A stretch of 64,000 nt of DNA from Endocalyx cinctus (lineage: Eukaryota; Ascomycota; Sordariomycetes; Amphisphaeriales; Apiosporaceae), in NCBI GenBank assembly GCA_001600455.1, contig BCKC01000010.1, positions 1-64,000 on the forward strand. Reading direction: 5' to 3'. Numbering within the stretch: the stretch's first letter is position 1; every line of letters starts with the position of its first letter. This document shows, piece after piece, positions 22,282 through 33,950 of the stretch. Below the pieces are notes generated by a model. That model was not told the origin of the DNA. It did no database searches and saw nothing but the letters and a program-made list of their open reading frames with translations. The translations under genes were made by a program, and so were the position numbers.

Positions 22282-24161
22282 TCAAACAATGATCTCTTTC
22301 CCAACCTCCTGGAGCGCCTTCACTAAACCTTCTACTGTTCCCTTCAATGTCTGGATGTTGACAACGACACGGAAGAATTCGCCGTTTTCACCAGGCGCGT
22401 AATCGATCATAAAGGACCGCTGTACGAGCTTTGAAGCCATCATCCTTGTTCTACGAGTATTTTCCTTGTTATCTGGGAGCGGAGTGCCATTTGGTGTATA
22501 GTAGAAGCAAACCTGGAGGCAAGGAGGTGGATTCTCAGACAGTAAGTAAAAGTGTGGCGACGTCGCGATAAGATCAGAAAGATAGGCCGCCGCCGCAAAG
22601 GCACCATCAATCTGGGTCTCGAACCCGTTCGCGCCGTAGTAAATCCATGATAAAGCTAGCTTGAGACTGTCGCCACGACGCCCGCACTGCAATGTTAAAT
22701 CAGCCAAGTCCCAATACTCTGTTTCCGGTCCGCCTGCTCCATTTTCGTTACCATCGTTTTCGTCACTACCGTGGAAGAGATACCCGGCGGGCAGCGTGTT
22801 CGCCCGGTGGAAGACGGAGAGGTCGTTTGTCAGCAGGAATGAACAAGTAATGGGCACGTTCATCATTTTGTGCGGGTTGACAGTTATACTGTCGGCTTTC
22901 TCGATGCCGCGAAATTTTCCCGTTCGCTTCTGTGCATCGGAGAAGATGGCGGGACCGCCCCACGATGCGTCCACGTGAAGCCACAGGCCGAATTCTCGGC
23001 ACACGTCGGCGATTTTGTCGAAAGGATCGAAAGACCCAAATACGGTCGTCCCCGCTGTGGCGTTGACGTACAGCGGCGCCATGCCTAGCTCATCCCTTGC
23101 TCGCAATATCGCGTCACGCAAGTCACCCGGTAGCATCCGCCCTGATGCGTCGACGGCGACAACCACGACGCTTGAGGAACCCATACCGCAGGTTCCGGCC
23201 GCTTTCTCAACCGAGTAGTGACCGTGGGCGCTGGTGAAAAGGGCGAACTTGTGGACGCCGTTGCCGCCTGCCTTCGTTTCTGGGAAGAGCGTGTTGCGCG
23301 CTACTACTAGGGACGTCAGATTAGAGCCACTACCGCCCTGACAGGTCACACCGCCGGCGCGGGGACCCGTGAACCCGAATTGGTGTGCGAAAGCGCGGGC
23401 TGTTGTCTTTTCAATTATTGTCAAGGCCGGCGAGGTAGAATAGATGTGCACCTAGAACATTATGAGACTCGTGTAACTGCCAATCTATTAAATGTGATAG
23501 ATAGTCTGCCGCTTTATGAAGCGTATTTGTGACTTTAAGCAGTATACTTACATTTGTATTCAAGACCGATATGAGGAGCTCGGAGACAACGCCTACCTGT
23601 ACGGAATCACTCACTATCGCGTTAGCCCGTCATATTCCCGTTAAACATAGTAGGAAAACGATTGTTTTGGGTGATAGTTGGCACTAACAGCATTCGTGCT
23701 TGAGTACAGTTTATCTAGGAACCCTTGATCCCAAGTATTGACACTGAATTTCAAAATGCTTTGAATGGTGTTAAGTAGACCCTCTCTACCTCTTCCATCC
23801 GCCATAGGGAGCGAAAACTCAAGCAGCCTATTTAACTCTTCTGGGCGATGGGAATCGACCAAGACATTGTGACGATGGATCGAGCCTTGGATATCTTTAT
23901 CATTACTGCCAGAGCCGTCTGAGTCGCCGCTAGACCTATTGAGTAATGCATTGTCTGCACTCCGGATGTATGGAATTATGAGAATTTTGACAGCTTCGAT
24001 TAGCTTGAAGTGGAAAGGATCGAGACCATTATTAGCTAGTTAGGATGGATCTTTGCTGAAATGGATATAAATCAAATAGGGGGGAAGCAAAACCGGGCAA
24101 TTTGCTCCTCTTCGCTATGACTTACTTCCTCGACCTCGGCAGCCCTGCTCAGCGTCGCCAT
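22282..24161 (-). CDS. group II PLP-dependent decarboxylase (glutamate/cysteine-sulfinate type)
   Basis: Decarboxylates an amino acid, probably glutamate, aspartate or cysteine sulfinate; the substrate cannot be fixed from sequence. Four exons on the minus strand: 24161-24126 (MATLSRAAEVEE), 24003-23689, 23596-23552 and 23451-22282, all joining in phase 0, 521 aa, a normal length. Intron 1 has donor GTAAGT, branch CTAAC and acceptor TTCAAG. Key motifs: SVNTWDQGFLDKLYSSTNA, SVLNTN, GGVTCQGGSGSN, HVDASWGG (Asp near 293, contacts the PLP ring) and VNPHKMMNVP with the Schiff-base lysine near 327. No transit or signal peptide, so probably cytosolic. This is the animal-GAD/CSAD-like clade rather than the bacterial GadB type. 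Confidence 0.9.
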
Positions 24162-24882
24162 CTTCGCGATACTCTTGTCACGCCTACTCTAATCTGTGTG
24201 ACGTCGAGAATGGGTGGTTGATACTTCTCGTGGCGGCGGCAACTCGGTATAGCCGAATAACTTTAGAACTAGCAGGTGATTCAAAGCCCTGTGTGGCAGT
24301 TCGTCTTTACATCCGCATTTAGATGGTCATCCTCATCCAAAGGAGTTATCTTGAAACAGGTAGCTCCGCAGGAAAAACGATAGAATTCGCAGTCTGAGAA
24401 TGGGCGTCGTATATTACCCACTCTGCCGCTGTGCTTAGACTGGTTATTGATGCCGAGACTTAACCGAAAATTAGATCATTTTTACTGTACATAATTGGAG
24501 AATGGAACTGCTACTTTGAGAATCGTGGTGGAAGTGGAGCTGTTCTTGATTACATCTTACAGATAGTCAAGTGAGGTAACATGTTAGATTTGGCCGCCAC
24601 ATCATCTCTACACGCGCCCATGTTCAGCAGCTATGTTTCAAATTTAGTAGATCTGCTGAGGATCTATAATCACAGTATGCCCCGAGGAATGAACGTTATA
24701 GAAAAGAAGGGAGCAAAATCCAGAGCCCTACATTAGGATTCATGGTTCGTAATATCATTAACCTCGTCTCTTTATTCACATAAAGACTGATAATAGAATT
24801 CCTTCCAATTGTACCGTCTTGAGAAATCATTGCCAAAATGAGTCATGATTGGAACCAGGGCTGGCGTATTCATCCAAGAAGC
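24162..24882. other. intergenic, no gene seen
   Basis: Spacer of about 720 bp upstream of the decarboxylase and downstream of the VanZ-like gene; no supported feature. Confidence 0.5.
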
Positions 24883-25597
24883 TCAGTCTAGTCTTTTCTT
24901 CCTGTCGATACTGCCAATCCCATTCTCTCCGGGCGCAGTGACCCCGGAGGCTGCGTCACCGGTATTGTCTTCCTCGTCCCAAGAATCAGCTGCGTTTTCA
25001 TCCCAGTTGTCAACCTCCTCTTCCATGGTCATAGATTGCTGGTTAACGCTAGGAGAGGTGATGCCTTCCTCCTGATGTCCGATGGAATCTCCAAGCTCGA
25101 CGTCGGCATCGTCTTCGCCGGGAACGGCATTGTATTGTCTACGTTGCCGTTTTCGTTCCAACATGCGCGAGTGGTACCACGAACAAAGAGCGACTCCAAT
25201 GAGGCTACCAATGACATTAGCGACAATATCGTATATATCGAATTCGCGGCCGTTTGGGAGGAAGCCTTGGAGAAATTCGGAACCGACACCGAGTATGACG
25301 GTACAGACTATAACAGTAAAGTTGAGGGTACGGCGGCGGTTTGTGTCAAGGATCCAGTAGAAGACAACGGTGAGAAGGAAGAATGTGAGGAAATGGAGGA
25401 GTTTGTCGTTTATGATACCGCCGAGCTGGAGTGAGGATAGACCGGCATAGCCGGCGAGTAAACAGAGCAGGAAGAATACGCCTTTTCCAAAACAAAAAGT
25501 ATATTAGCTAACCACTCGAAAAAAAAAGAAATAAGCATATATATATATAAATCAGAGAACTGTGAAGCCAACCTGCGAAAGCGGGCCTTATGCGCAT
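24883..25597 (-). CDS. VanZ-like family membrane protein
   Basis: Two exons on the minus strand, 25597-25573 and 25481-24883, donor GTTGGC and acceptor AAAAG, joined through a split glycine codon; 207 aa. The N-terminus reads MRIRPAFAG-VFFLLCLLAGYAGLSS. Four hydrophobic segments follow in VanZ-like order, with INDKLLHFLTFFLLTVVFYW, the loop FLPNGREFDIYDIVANVIGS and a last helix ending in a basic RMLERKRQRR. The acidic-arginine loop between helices 3 and 4 is the family signature. VanZ-like proteins are best known in bacteria (teicoplanin resistance), but related proteins of unknown role occur in ascomycetes. The last 60-70 residues are acidic and disordered (DNWDENAADSWDEEDN), a fungal addition. 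A plus-strand frame at 25036-25434 is its shadow. Confidence 0.8.
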
Positions 25598-27351
25598 ATT
25601 CGGTTATGGAGAACGCCCGAGATGGTACCTGGTAGATATAGATTACCCCAGATATATAGGGACGCGAGAGGTATAAAAGGTAAATAAAATATGATCAATT
25701 GGATGAGGTGAGCATCATTGTGCCAAAAAAGGTTATATCATATTTTCATGATACGTCGGTATAGAAACGGGAAGACGATATTATGATAAAGCTCAGTTGA
25801 GTACTTGAGTATGAAAAGGTGAATATGAACTTTATTTTAGACTCAAAGCAACAGCCTAATAATAACAGGAGGAAGTACAGTACAATAATTACAGTACGGT
25901 ACGATCTAAGCTCTGGTCCGAACTCATTACAGAGGCAATATGTACCTTAAGACCTCTGTAAGTACCTGGGTAATTAACCAGAAAAGGGGATAAATACCTT
26001 AGGTACCTACCTAGGTAGGTAAGTACCTACTTACCTATGTACCTAGGCAGCTAGGTAGGTAGGTAGGCTAGGTTTAGAAGTGCTTAACTTACTTACTCAG
26101 CCAGGTACTTCCTCTGCTCTCATAGTACATACAATTAACAGTTGGGATTAGTCAGATAACTTACTATCTTTCCAAGGTTAACTAAAAGAAAACTGAACGG
26201 ATTCTTAATAAATTATATAGAATCTTTACATAGTATGTCCATATATCATAGAATTTCTAGTTAGAAGCAAGAAAATGTCTTCTCAGTTTGTATTTATAAA
26301 TATTGCGAAAAAGCATATTTCGGTAAACACTGTTCTACCTACCGGCAAAGTTTCCTTTAAACTTACTATATAAGTCCGTATTATCTTGATCCATTCCGAT
26401 ATCAAATTTTAAAGTCACGTGGTCATTTTTGATTGAGTCGCGGGTGATGTCAAATCGCCGCTTGCGGGGATTACAACAGCAGTATGTTCTACACATAATG
26501 TAGACGGTATTTCAAGAACCTAACCGGGTTTTTTTTTTTTTTTTGGAAGTATAATAGAAATTTAATACCCGAGACAAACATTCGCTATCACTGTTAATAA
26601 CGTATACCTAATTCTTATTTTTTTTTCTTGCATCATAGTATTGTTCTGTATACAAGGCTCAGTACTCAGTAGATAGGTATTTACTACTACTACGACTACT
26701 ACTAGGAGAGGTACTTAAATACTAAATACTCAGGTTAAGATAGTGTAATAAAATCTAATTACAGTGCCTCTTAGAGTCTTAGATCCCCCTATAGTGAACA
26801 GATGGCTGTAATTATTTCAAGCTCTCTTATTTACAGTGGAAATCCGTTGCCGACATACTTGTAAAATTAAGCCCCAGATAGCGCAAACCCATCATTCAGT
26901 CACTAAACTGCACTATACTTGTAGAGTACGATAAATAATACTTAGGATTTGGGTACATAAAGTACCTAGGTACTTACCTAAGTAGGTACCTACCTCTTAC
27001 CAAGAGCAATTCATCGGCATACTACAGGTGAGATCCGATCCCCCAAAATCCCAACTCCGCTAAACTTGGACAACATCTGAAGACTAAATTGCCTTGCTTG
27101 GACCTCACTCTTTAATCATACGCGAAATCAAAGTAAATTTAATTCATCAAATCATCAACTCTCCCATCTTTTTTTCACTAAAATTATCAAATTTCATCTA
27201 TTTCGATGTTGCTGATTTTATAAATGTTAATTTAGGGGCGAAATTCCCCCTACAAAGAATTGACGCGATCGTCTATTTCACTCTTACACGCAACTCTCCG
27301 TATGGCGACTACCCATCACCCATTTCATTCTAACTCAGCCCACCGGCTATC
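25598..27351. other. intergenic with palindromic repeat clusters
   Basis: 1.75 kb separating divergently transcribed VanZ-like (-) and Spt7 (+). Holds TACCTAGG/GGTAGG clusters at 25990-26085 and 26955-27000, a T run near 26530 and a TAC microsatellite near 26680. No gene found. Confidence 0.55.
25990..26085. repeat. TACCTAGGTA-type palindromic cluster
   Basis: About ten overlapping copies of ACCTAGGT / GGTACCT / AGGTAGGT words within 100 bp in the divergent promoter region. Confidence 0.6.
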
Positions 27352-30300
27352 ATGTCTATCATGAACAGTCAGAATTCTTGGGGGAACAGGTCATTTCATC
27401 ATCCTGATGAAACCCCTACGCGAACTTCCGATTCTTTTGATACTACGATGGCCTTGATACCCGACCCCCCAGATATCGAACAAGACCGACAACCATCACA
27501 TTTCGCCCATATCTATCGTCGTAGCGAAGCACGAATTGCGCAACTATTCTTAGATGACGGCTCGTACAACTATGATGCCATAGAATCTTGGAAGCAACCT
27601 ATTTCTTTCAATGCCGCTTTGCCTGCTCCCGCTACAGATTACACCCCTATACAAGAGCGTCCAGCGAAGAGGGTCAAGAGGGTCATCGATGAGGATGACT
27701 ATGGTGATGACGACGATGAAGAAGATGACGAAGAACCAAACGTCAATATCACGTCCAGTATCTCTCCCCTGAAATCTAAAACCGCTTCCGCGTCCAAGGG
27801 TTTATTATCCCCGTCCAAATCTGGGAGTTCCCCGGTGCAGTCTGCCACATCCCCAGACAAAATTGCCGATAAGACGCGGGAAGATGGATCGCAAGCATCT
27901 CAGTCGCTATCATCTCAACCTAAAAATGCCGAAGACGCGCGTAAAAAACTCGAGGAAGCTCGAAAGGACATCGAAGAAGCCGCGAAACGTCGATTTCATA
28001 CCATATTCTATACCCTTGAGAACGACCGTACTGCTATGCTGGAACAGCAACAGCTCGAAGAATCAGAGAAGCAGTTGCAAGCTGAGATTGATAAAAACAA
28101 CCATGGCAACGCGACTGGGGCTGCTCCGGGTGGAAATCACGGTTCTCTGAGTAGCGCGAATCTCGGCGCGTCCAGCCTAACTTTAAAACATCTCATCGCG
28201 CGCATAGATATGAAACGAGAGCTTGTTCTCGCGTCCGATGCCGAGTTACGCGCCCTCATGAATGAGGTGCGCAAGAATAGAAGTAAATGGGCTAGCGAAG
28301 AAAATGTGAACCAGGAAGAATTATACGAAGCCTTAGAGAAGGTATTAACAGAACTAAAAGCGCACACCGAATTCTCCACCCCATTTTTACAACGAGTCAA
28401 CAAGAGAGATGCCCCTGACTACTACAATCGTGAGTGATAAATGGAAAAATTGCAATTTTGAGGAACTACACTAATGAATTTTTTTCCTCGGAACAGTGAT
28501 CAAACAACCAATGGATCTCGGCACTATGACCAAGAACCTTAAGTCCCTAGTCTATAAATCCAAAGCCGACTTCGTTGCTCATCTCAATCTGATCTGGGAC
28601 AACTGCCTGAGATATAATCAGGAGATGACTCATCCCCTAAGGAGGATGGCCAATGGCATGCGCAAGGAAGCTGAGAAGATTATCCCGCTCATTCCAGACC
28701 TCGTTATTCGATCCCGTGCCGAGGTAGAAGCGGAGGAAAGACGGAAGCAGAACGGTGGCGAGGACGATGGCGGCGATGATTCAGATGACGAGCCGATAAT
28801 GTCGTCTCGTGGTCGCATCGCCGGTGGAGCCAAAGGCACCAAATCAAGGAAAGCGCCGACGGATCAGAAGGAAGGGACCCCCAGTGTGGACCACAAGCCT
28901 GTCTTACAGCTTAACGGAATACTTGCGGCTCAGTGGAAGGGTCAACGTGAAGGCTCCGAACTTGACGGTAGTAATGGCTTTGGGACACCACCGGTAGGAG
29001 GGTCAATGACCCCGAGCGGTGTTAATGGCCACTCAGGAATGGCAAGTAATGCCGATGCCATGGACATTGATGGCCCTTCCTTGAATGGGATGGCGCTTGG
29101 ACATGCCCTTGACGAGGCAGCTCAGCAGGCCTTCGAGGACGAAGAGTACAAAATATGGAAGCAGGTGACTAAGAAAGACCGCGCCCTCGTCGCTAAGCAA
29201 CGATTTGATCTTTTCGACGGAAATAAGTTGAATGTAGACGAACCAGCACTGCTCCGAACCAAAGCAGCCATGCGTCGATTCTTGCGCGGCCGACAACAAG
29301 CGGAAACTGACAGTGTCTCGGGAAACGACCACAACGATACCTCTGCGGGCCCGCCCAAGGAAGACGACAAGGCACCAGAGACGTTGGCAGAAGGGATGGA
29401 GCAAGATGAGGAAAAGAACATTCCCGACTACTACGAGCCTCAATGTTTAATACCCGATATTCCTTCAAAACTCCAGTGGATCGAAGATAACGAGGGCGAA
29501 GTCATCAACCATCACGAAGAGTTCCTCCGCACTGTACCCTCCGGCTATTTTACTGCACCCCAAAGTCAACTCTCACATAAGTTTGATGCCAATCTCCGTC
29601 AGATGCAAGAGACGAGGAAGATATGCTCTAAGATTAGCGTAATCAAACAAATGCAACTTCAGACCCAGGTACGCCGCGATGGTAGACACTGACTTATTTG
29701 TTTGCTAACTTCAAATTAGGTGTATGCGAATCAGTTTCCCAAGTACAATATTGAGCCCTTCCAAGAGGCTGATATCGAACCACACGTTACTTGCGGCGAC
29801 AACCTTGTCATGGCAGCCGAACCTTGTAGGGCGGCCATGCAACGTTCTGTGGCCAAGATTTTTTATCACGCTGGCTTTGAAGAGTTTCAACCTTCTGCAC
29901 TTGAGACGATCACCGATATTGCGGCGGATTATTTTTCCAGGCTGGTCCAGACTTTCAACAACTATTCGGAGATAGAGATGAAGGATCCTAACGCGGCCTA
30001 TGAGCAAAAAGGCGAGAAGTGCCAGCCACGGTTCAATGATGAAGAACGCGTGTTGCATATGCTTGTTGAAGGCGGATATACCGTTGAGGAGTTGGAGAGC
30101 TACGCCAAGGATGAAGTGGATCGGCTAGGGAATAAACTAGGCGGCCTTCACGAACGCATGAAGTCCCATCTAAGTGAACTCCTCCGGCCAGCTGTGACTG
30201 AGTCGGGACAGGATGGAGCTGCCGCATTCAACGATGGGAGTGAACAATTTCTTGGAGGCGATTTCGCCGAGGAGCTTGGCGAAGATTTCTTCGGATTCAA

Positions 30301-30895
30301 AGAGCTCGGTCTTGCCGGGGAACTGGGTGGTGTATTGTCTGTTCCGCTTCATCTCCTTCAAAGCAGGGTTCGCAGTCAATACCAGGCCCAGAATCAGACT
30401 CAAGGTCAAGTTGATGCCCTATTGCTCGACGAACTTCCGCCTTCCGAATCCGTTACGAAGGAAAACATCCAGGGAGAGATCGGTCTCGTCAAAAACTTCT
30501 TCCTCGCGAAACTGCACGCTAATGGCGATTCACCGTTGGTGGAAGATAAAGACCTGCCCGTCAAGCAAAGACGACCTCAGCCCCGTCTGGGTGCCACGGG
30601 CAAGATCGTGTCACCTCAGAAACGTCCTCCAAAGGAGCAAAACGCCATCAACAAAAAGAAAAAGAAGCTGGAAGCTCAGGCTGCAGAAGCCAAAAAGGCC
30701 TTAGCAAGCAGTCCCGAGAAAGGGAAGGCAAAGACAGTATCCATATCTACTGGTACAAACCAGCCGAACCTGCCCTCGGTAACTTCGGCCTTGCCGCCTA
30801 TGGAACGAACCGACAGTGTACAAAGCCAAGGCAATAACAGTCAGACAGATAAGGATGAGACTGGTATGATGAGCCCGGAAAGTATCGAGCGCTAG
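27352..30895 (+). CDS. SPT7: Spt7, bromodomain subunit of the SAGA complex
   Basis: Scaffold subunit of the SAGA histone acetyltransferase coactivator, nuclear. Three exons: 27352-28429, 28497-29668 and 29720-30895; introns GTGAGT...ACAG (68 nt) and GTACGC...TTAG (51 nt); 1141 aa, normal for the family. Acidic and basic disordered regions fill about 1-310. The bromodomain (about 315-425) is split by intron 1 and contains [16 protein letters not shown] and the acetyl-lysine-site region CLRYNQ. The SPT7-specific [20 protein letters not shown] lies near 680. A bromodomain-associated histone fold is near 775-830 ([20 protein letters not shown]); in SAGA it pairs with Taf10. The C-terminus is basic and disordered. 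The start is the first of two near ATGs; the second, four codons on, cannot be excluded. Confidence 0.93.
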
Positions 30896-31215
30896 TGACT
30901 TCGCCGATGACTAGTCGCATCAACCACGTAGTCATTTACGCATCTATGTCTCTTTCCAGTTATTTCTCTTACGGCCATATTACATACTACATGCGTCCGT
31001 TCATATTGCCACATGAACGTATATAATCTTCATGGTATCGTATATTCTATAATCTTCCAGTTGGGCTTGTATTCAGTATTAGATAGAGAAGTGAGGGAAG
31101 GCGAATGGATGGAGCGACAGGGCTAAGGGATGGCGCAGCAGATTTCGGGTTTGGCGTTCTTGGTTTCAACAGACGAAGCCATTTCAGCTTCACTTTTCTC
31201 ATTTTTCAATTCTTT

Positions 31216-31250
<35 letters not shown>

Positions 31251-32027
31251 CTTTTTTGTTCCTTGTTCTATTTGGTCATTGATGATATCATGGCATGAGT
31301 TGCATATATTGAGCGGACGAGACGAAGCGATGATTGGCCGATAAGGTACTATACCATGCCACGAGGCTAATAGTGCCTTGGTTGGAACAACCAAGTATTG
31401 GATGTCTGAAGCAACGCAGAGAGAGTAGGCACTTTTCACTGCCGTTGTACATACAGGGCCTATTCTCTCCCTCGGCGTTTTTAATTTTATTGTTCATTTC
31501 TTTTCTCACGTTCCCGGGACACAATAAGTCTTGTCTAGATCTGATAGACATACTTAAATCGTCCGTTTGGCACTATATCTCATAAAAATAATCCTTACGA
31601 TTTATAGCTATTGATAAATAAACGGCGCTGGCAAGCTGGTGTGATAGTAGTATTCTACGAGTATGGCAATACATGTTTACATAAACATACATACCGCCCA
31701 TGTGACTATGTGCCACTGTTTCACCTAATAGCAATGTTCACCTCTACATCCGCTTACCCGACGTTACGGGACTATTACAGTAGTCATGATATAATATTCT
31801 TTCCGAGACCGCAATTCTGCACCCGCCCTTCAACCGGATGGTGTTCCTGAGATATTGTTGACATGCACTATGGGCTGGATAGTATGGCTAGTTCACTATA
31901 CATGTGAAGCATATCGGAGGATAGTGCTAGAAAGTTTGTTGATAAAGTATTCTCGTAACCACTGTAAATAATTGATTTTTTAAGCTAAACACTTGACTTC
32001 TTCAAAACTACAGATTGATGATATACT
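30896..32027. other. intergenic with TC microsatellite
   Basis: Downstream of Spt7. A (TC)n tract lies at about 31219-31247. Frames at 31105-31344 and 31288-31585 run through it and are not supported as genes. Confidence 0.5.
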
Positions 32028-32241
32028 TGTGGATCTCAGAAGAATGTAGATACTTCTGAAAGATTTCAGCTGTAGCAAAATGAGGTTACCTGATATTTCA
32101 ACAGGTATAAAACTTCTCTACTCTCTGACACCTTCAGAAGAAAGAAACTATCCATCCTCATGCTATATTGGCTTAGAGTACATAAATGTAATACTTAAAG
32201 ATATAGGAGTGATAAGCAATTAACGTCAAGCTAATACCACA
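32028..32241 (+). mobile_element. solo LTR-like repeat, copy 3 (divergent subtype)
   Basis: 214 bp, from TGTGGATCTCAGAAG to GCTAATACCACA. Resembles copy 6 more than copy 4 in the middle (GAGGTTACCTGATATTTCAA). The 4-bp flanks TACT and AACT differ by one base, consistent with an old target duplication. Confidence 0.65.
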
Positions 32242-32459
32242 AACTGTTCACGTAACATCTTTCAAGGATCTATATACACATATATATGGCGGGCTTTACT
32301 CAATGTGACATTGTGCGGGGGCGGCATGTCTGGAATGCAAGGAAGTACATTGACTACCTAGTAATTTGATCTCATACACGTTTCTACAGACTTTAACTAA
32401 TGTCGTGTGTTCATCTCTAGTGTTTGGAATTTAATTCCTACATGATTAAGAGGCAAGCC

Positions 32460-32675
32460 TGGGGATCCTAGAAGATGAGAGATACTTCTAGGTCAACCCA
32501 GCTGCCTAAGAGAATTAAGGCTGCCTAGTTCTACTGGGTATATAAGTCCTTACTTTTCTGCAGTTGAGAAGAGGGAAAAATAATCATTAACAACCTTTCC
32601 TAGTTAGCTTAGAGTACATCAATATAATACTTTCAGCTTAAGGAATAATTGTTACTAAATAAAGCTAATACCACA
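32460..32675 (+). mobile_element. solo LTR-like repeat, copy 4
   Basis: 216 bp, TGGGGATCCTAGAAG to GCTAATACCACA. This is the clearest copy for defining ends: AGCC flanks both sides (32456-32459 and 32676-32679); a 5-bp reading AAGCC is possible if the last A belongs to the duplication. It contains a TATATAAG box-like word at about 32539 and AGAGTACATC downstream, which could be remnants of an LTR promoter. Confidence 0.8.
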
Positions 32676-33725
32676 AGCCATACCCACGTAGTTCCATACG
32701 ACGGGCTTCTATTATAGCTTAAAAGGAAAAACTAACCCCATGGTCTTTCTTCTTCTTTTATTTGGGTGCGGGAGGGGAGGCGGGTTGGCTTTACTTTACC
32801 ATAATGAGTCTTCGAGAGATTGAGTTGCCTCATAACTGTTGGCGTTACCTGCAGAGGTGCTGTGACATTTCCTCGCCATTAGAAGCTCCACGTAACAGCA
32901 GCTAAACGATCTAGACAAACAATATCAGACTGATCCTGTCTCAACACCATTTTCATTGTATCATGCTCTGCGAATGCTATTACAACCATTAATTATCGGG
33001 GATAGTATAGCCGTCATATTCTCATATGCTGATTAAAGAATACCTCGAAGGATACATAAAGCGTCATCATGGCGTGAAATAATAGTATTAGACTTCATCT
33101 AGAGAAAAATCACCATGTAACGAGTATGGACAGAGAAGGAAGCATACACTGTATCATGTTTGTGGTACTCTAGATAGCATTCTAAAGACGAACATAAATC
33201 AATTGGTAAAAAAAAAAAAAAAAAAAAAGAGAGGGAGAGAGGGAGAGAGCTTATAGTGGAACGTTACGGCGGCAGTGTCAAAGTCAGAATAAGTTCGGAT
33301 GTAGTGGGAAGGAGACTGTTCCACGAATAGTGCTCCCTGCCATTTAAAGACTAACACTTATATCATAATTCAGCTTTACCTACGATGCGCCCAAAGTAAT
33401 ACTGGAGCCATCCAAGGACATTTTCTTGTGATATCTAAAAGTCAATAGCTTCCCATTAGGAAAACATTACGTTTATCAAAGAGATGCAGCATACCCCGGA
33501 GTCCTTACTGCAACCCACCTCCCTTATCTAGTGTAATAGGAAACTGAAAGCGGTCTCGCGAGTAGACAATTTGCGCTTAACCCTAGTCACACAAGAGTTA
33601 TGATCGAGATGTTGGATGGGACCTGCAGTGCCTGTTTTACCAATGCAGCCCAAATTAAGACGTAATCCTGAGCCATGCCGCTTTTAACCTGAGCCTAGCC
33701 TGACCTGGCTCCAAATTTTCATAAG
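32676..33725. other. spacer with poly-A and GA tract
   Basis: About 1 kb between LTR-like copies; A run at 33208-33228 followed by GAGAGGGAGA repeats. No gene seen. Confidence 0.5.
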
Positions 33726-33950
33726 TGAGGATTCGAGAAGTAAAAAAGATACTTCTAATGAATTCCTACTACCTGGAGGGAAAAGAAGTTACCTATGTTA
33801 ATAGTTTGTGGTATAAAACTATCTCTCTGACTCATCTATTTCAATATTCTTAGAAACTCAACAATCATCATTCCAGATTAGCATTAGTACAGAGATTATT
33901 ATACTTAGGTCTATAGGAATGACAACTATCAATTACAAGCCAATACCACA
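33726..33950 (+). mobile_element. solo LTR-like repeat, copy 5 (degenerate)
   Basis: About 225 bp from TGAGGATTCGAGAAG to CCAATACCACA, strongly diverged in the middle, with no clear target-site duplication. Order and spacing of landmarks match the family. Confidence 0.55.

Noticed and set aside
24004..24035. Frameshift at the start of the decarboxylase
   Set aside because: Using acceptor ACTAG at 24036 breaks the frame, but acceptor TTCAAG at 24004 joins the exons in phase and gives the family-typical AEVEE-LIEAVK.
25036..25434. 132-codon acidic plus-strand frame
   Set aside because: Antisense shadow of the VanZ-like gene, which has a much better family match.
31219..31247. TC repeat as a promoter element
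   Set aside because: It lies downstream of Spt7 with no gene start nearby; treated as a microsatellite.
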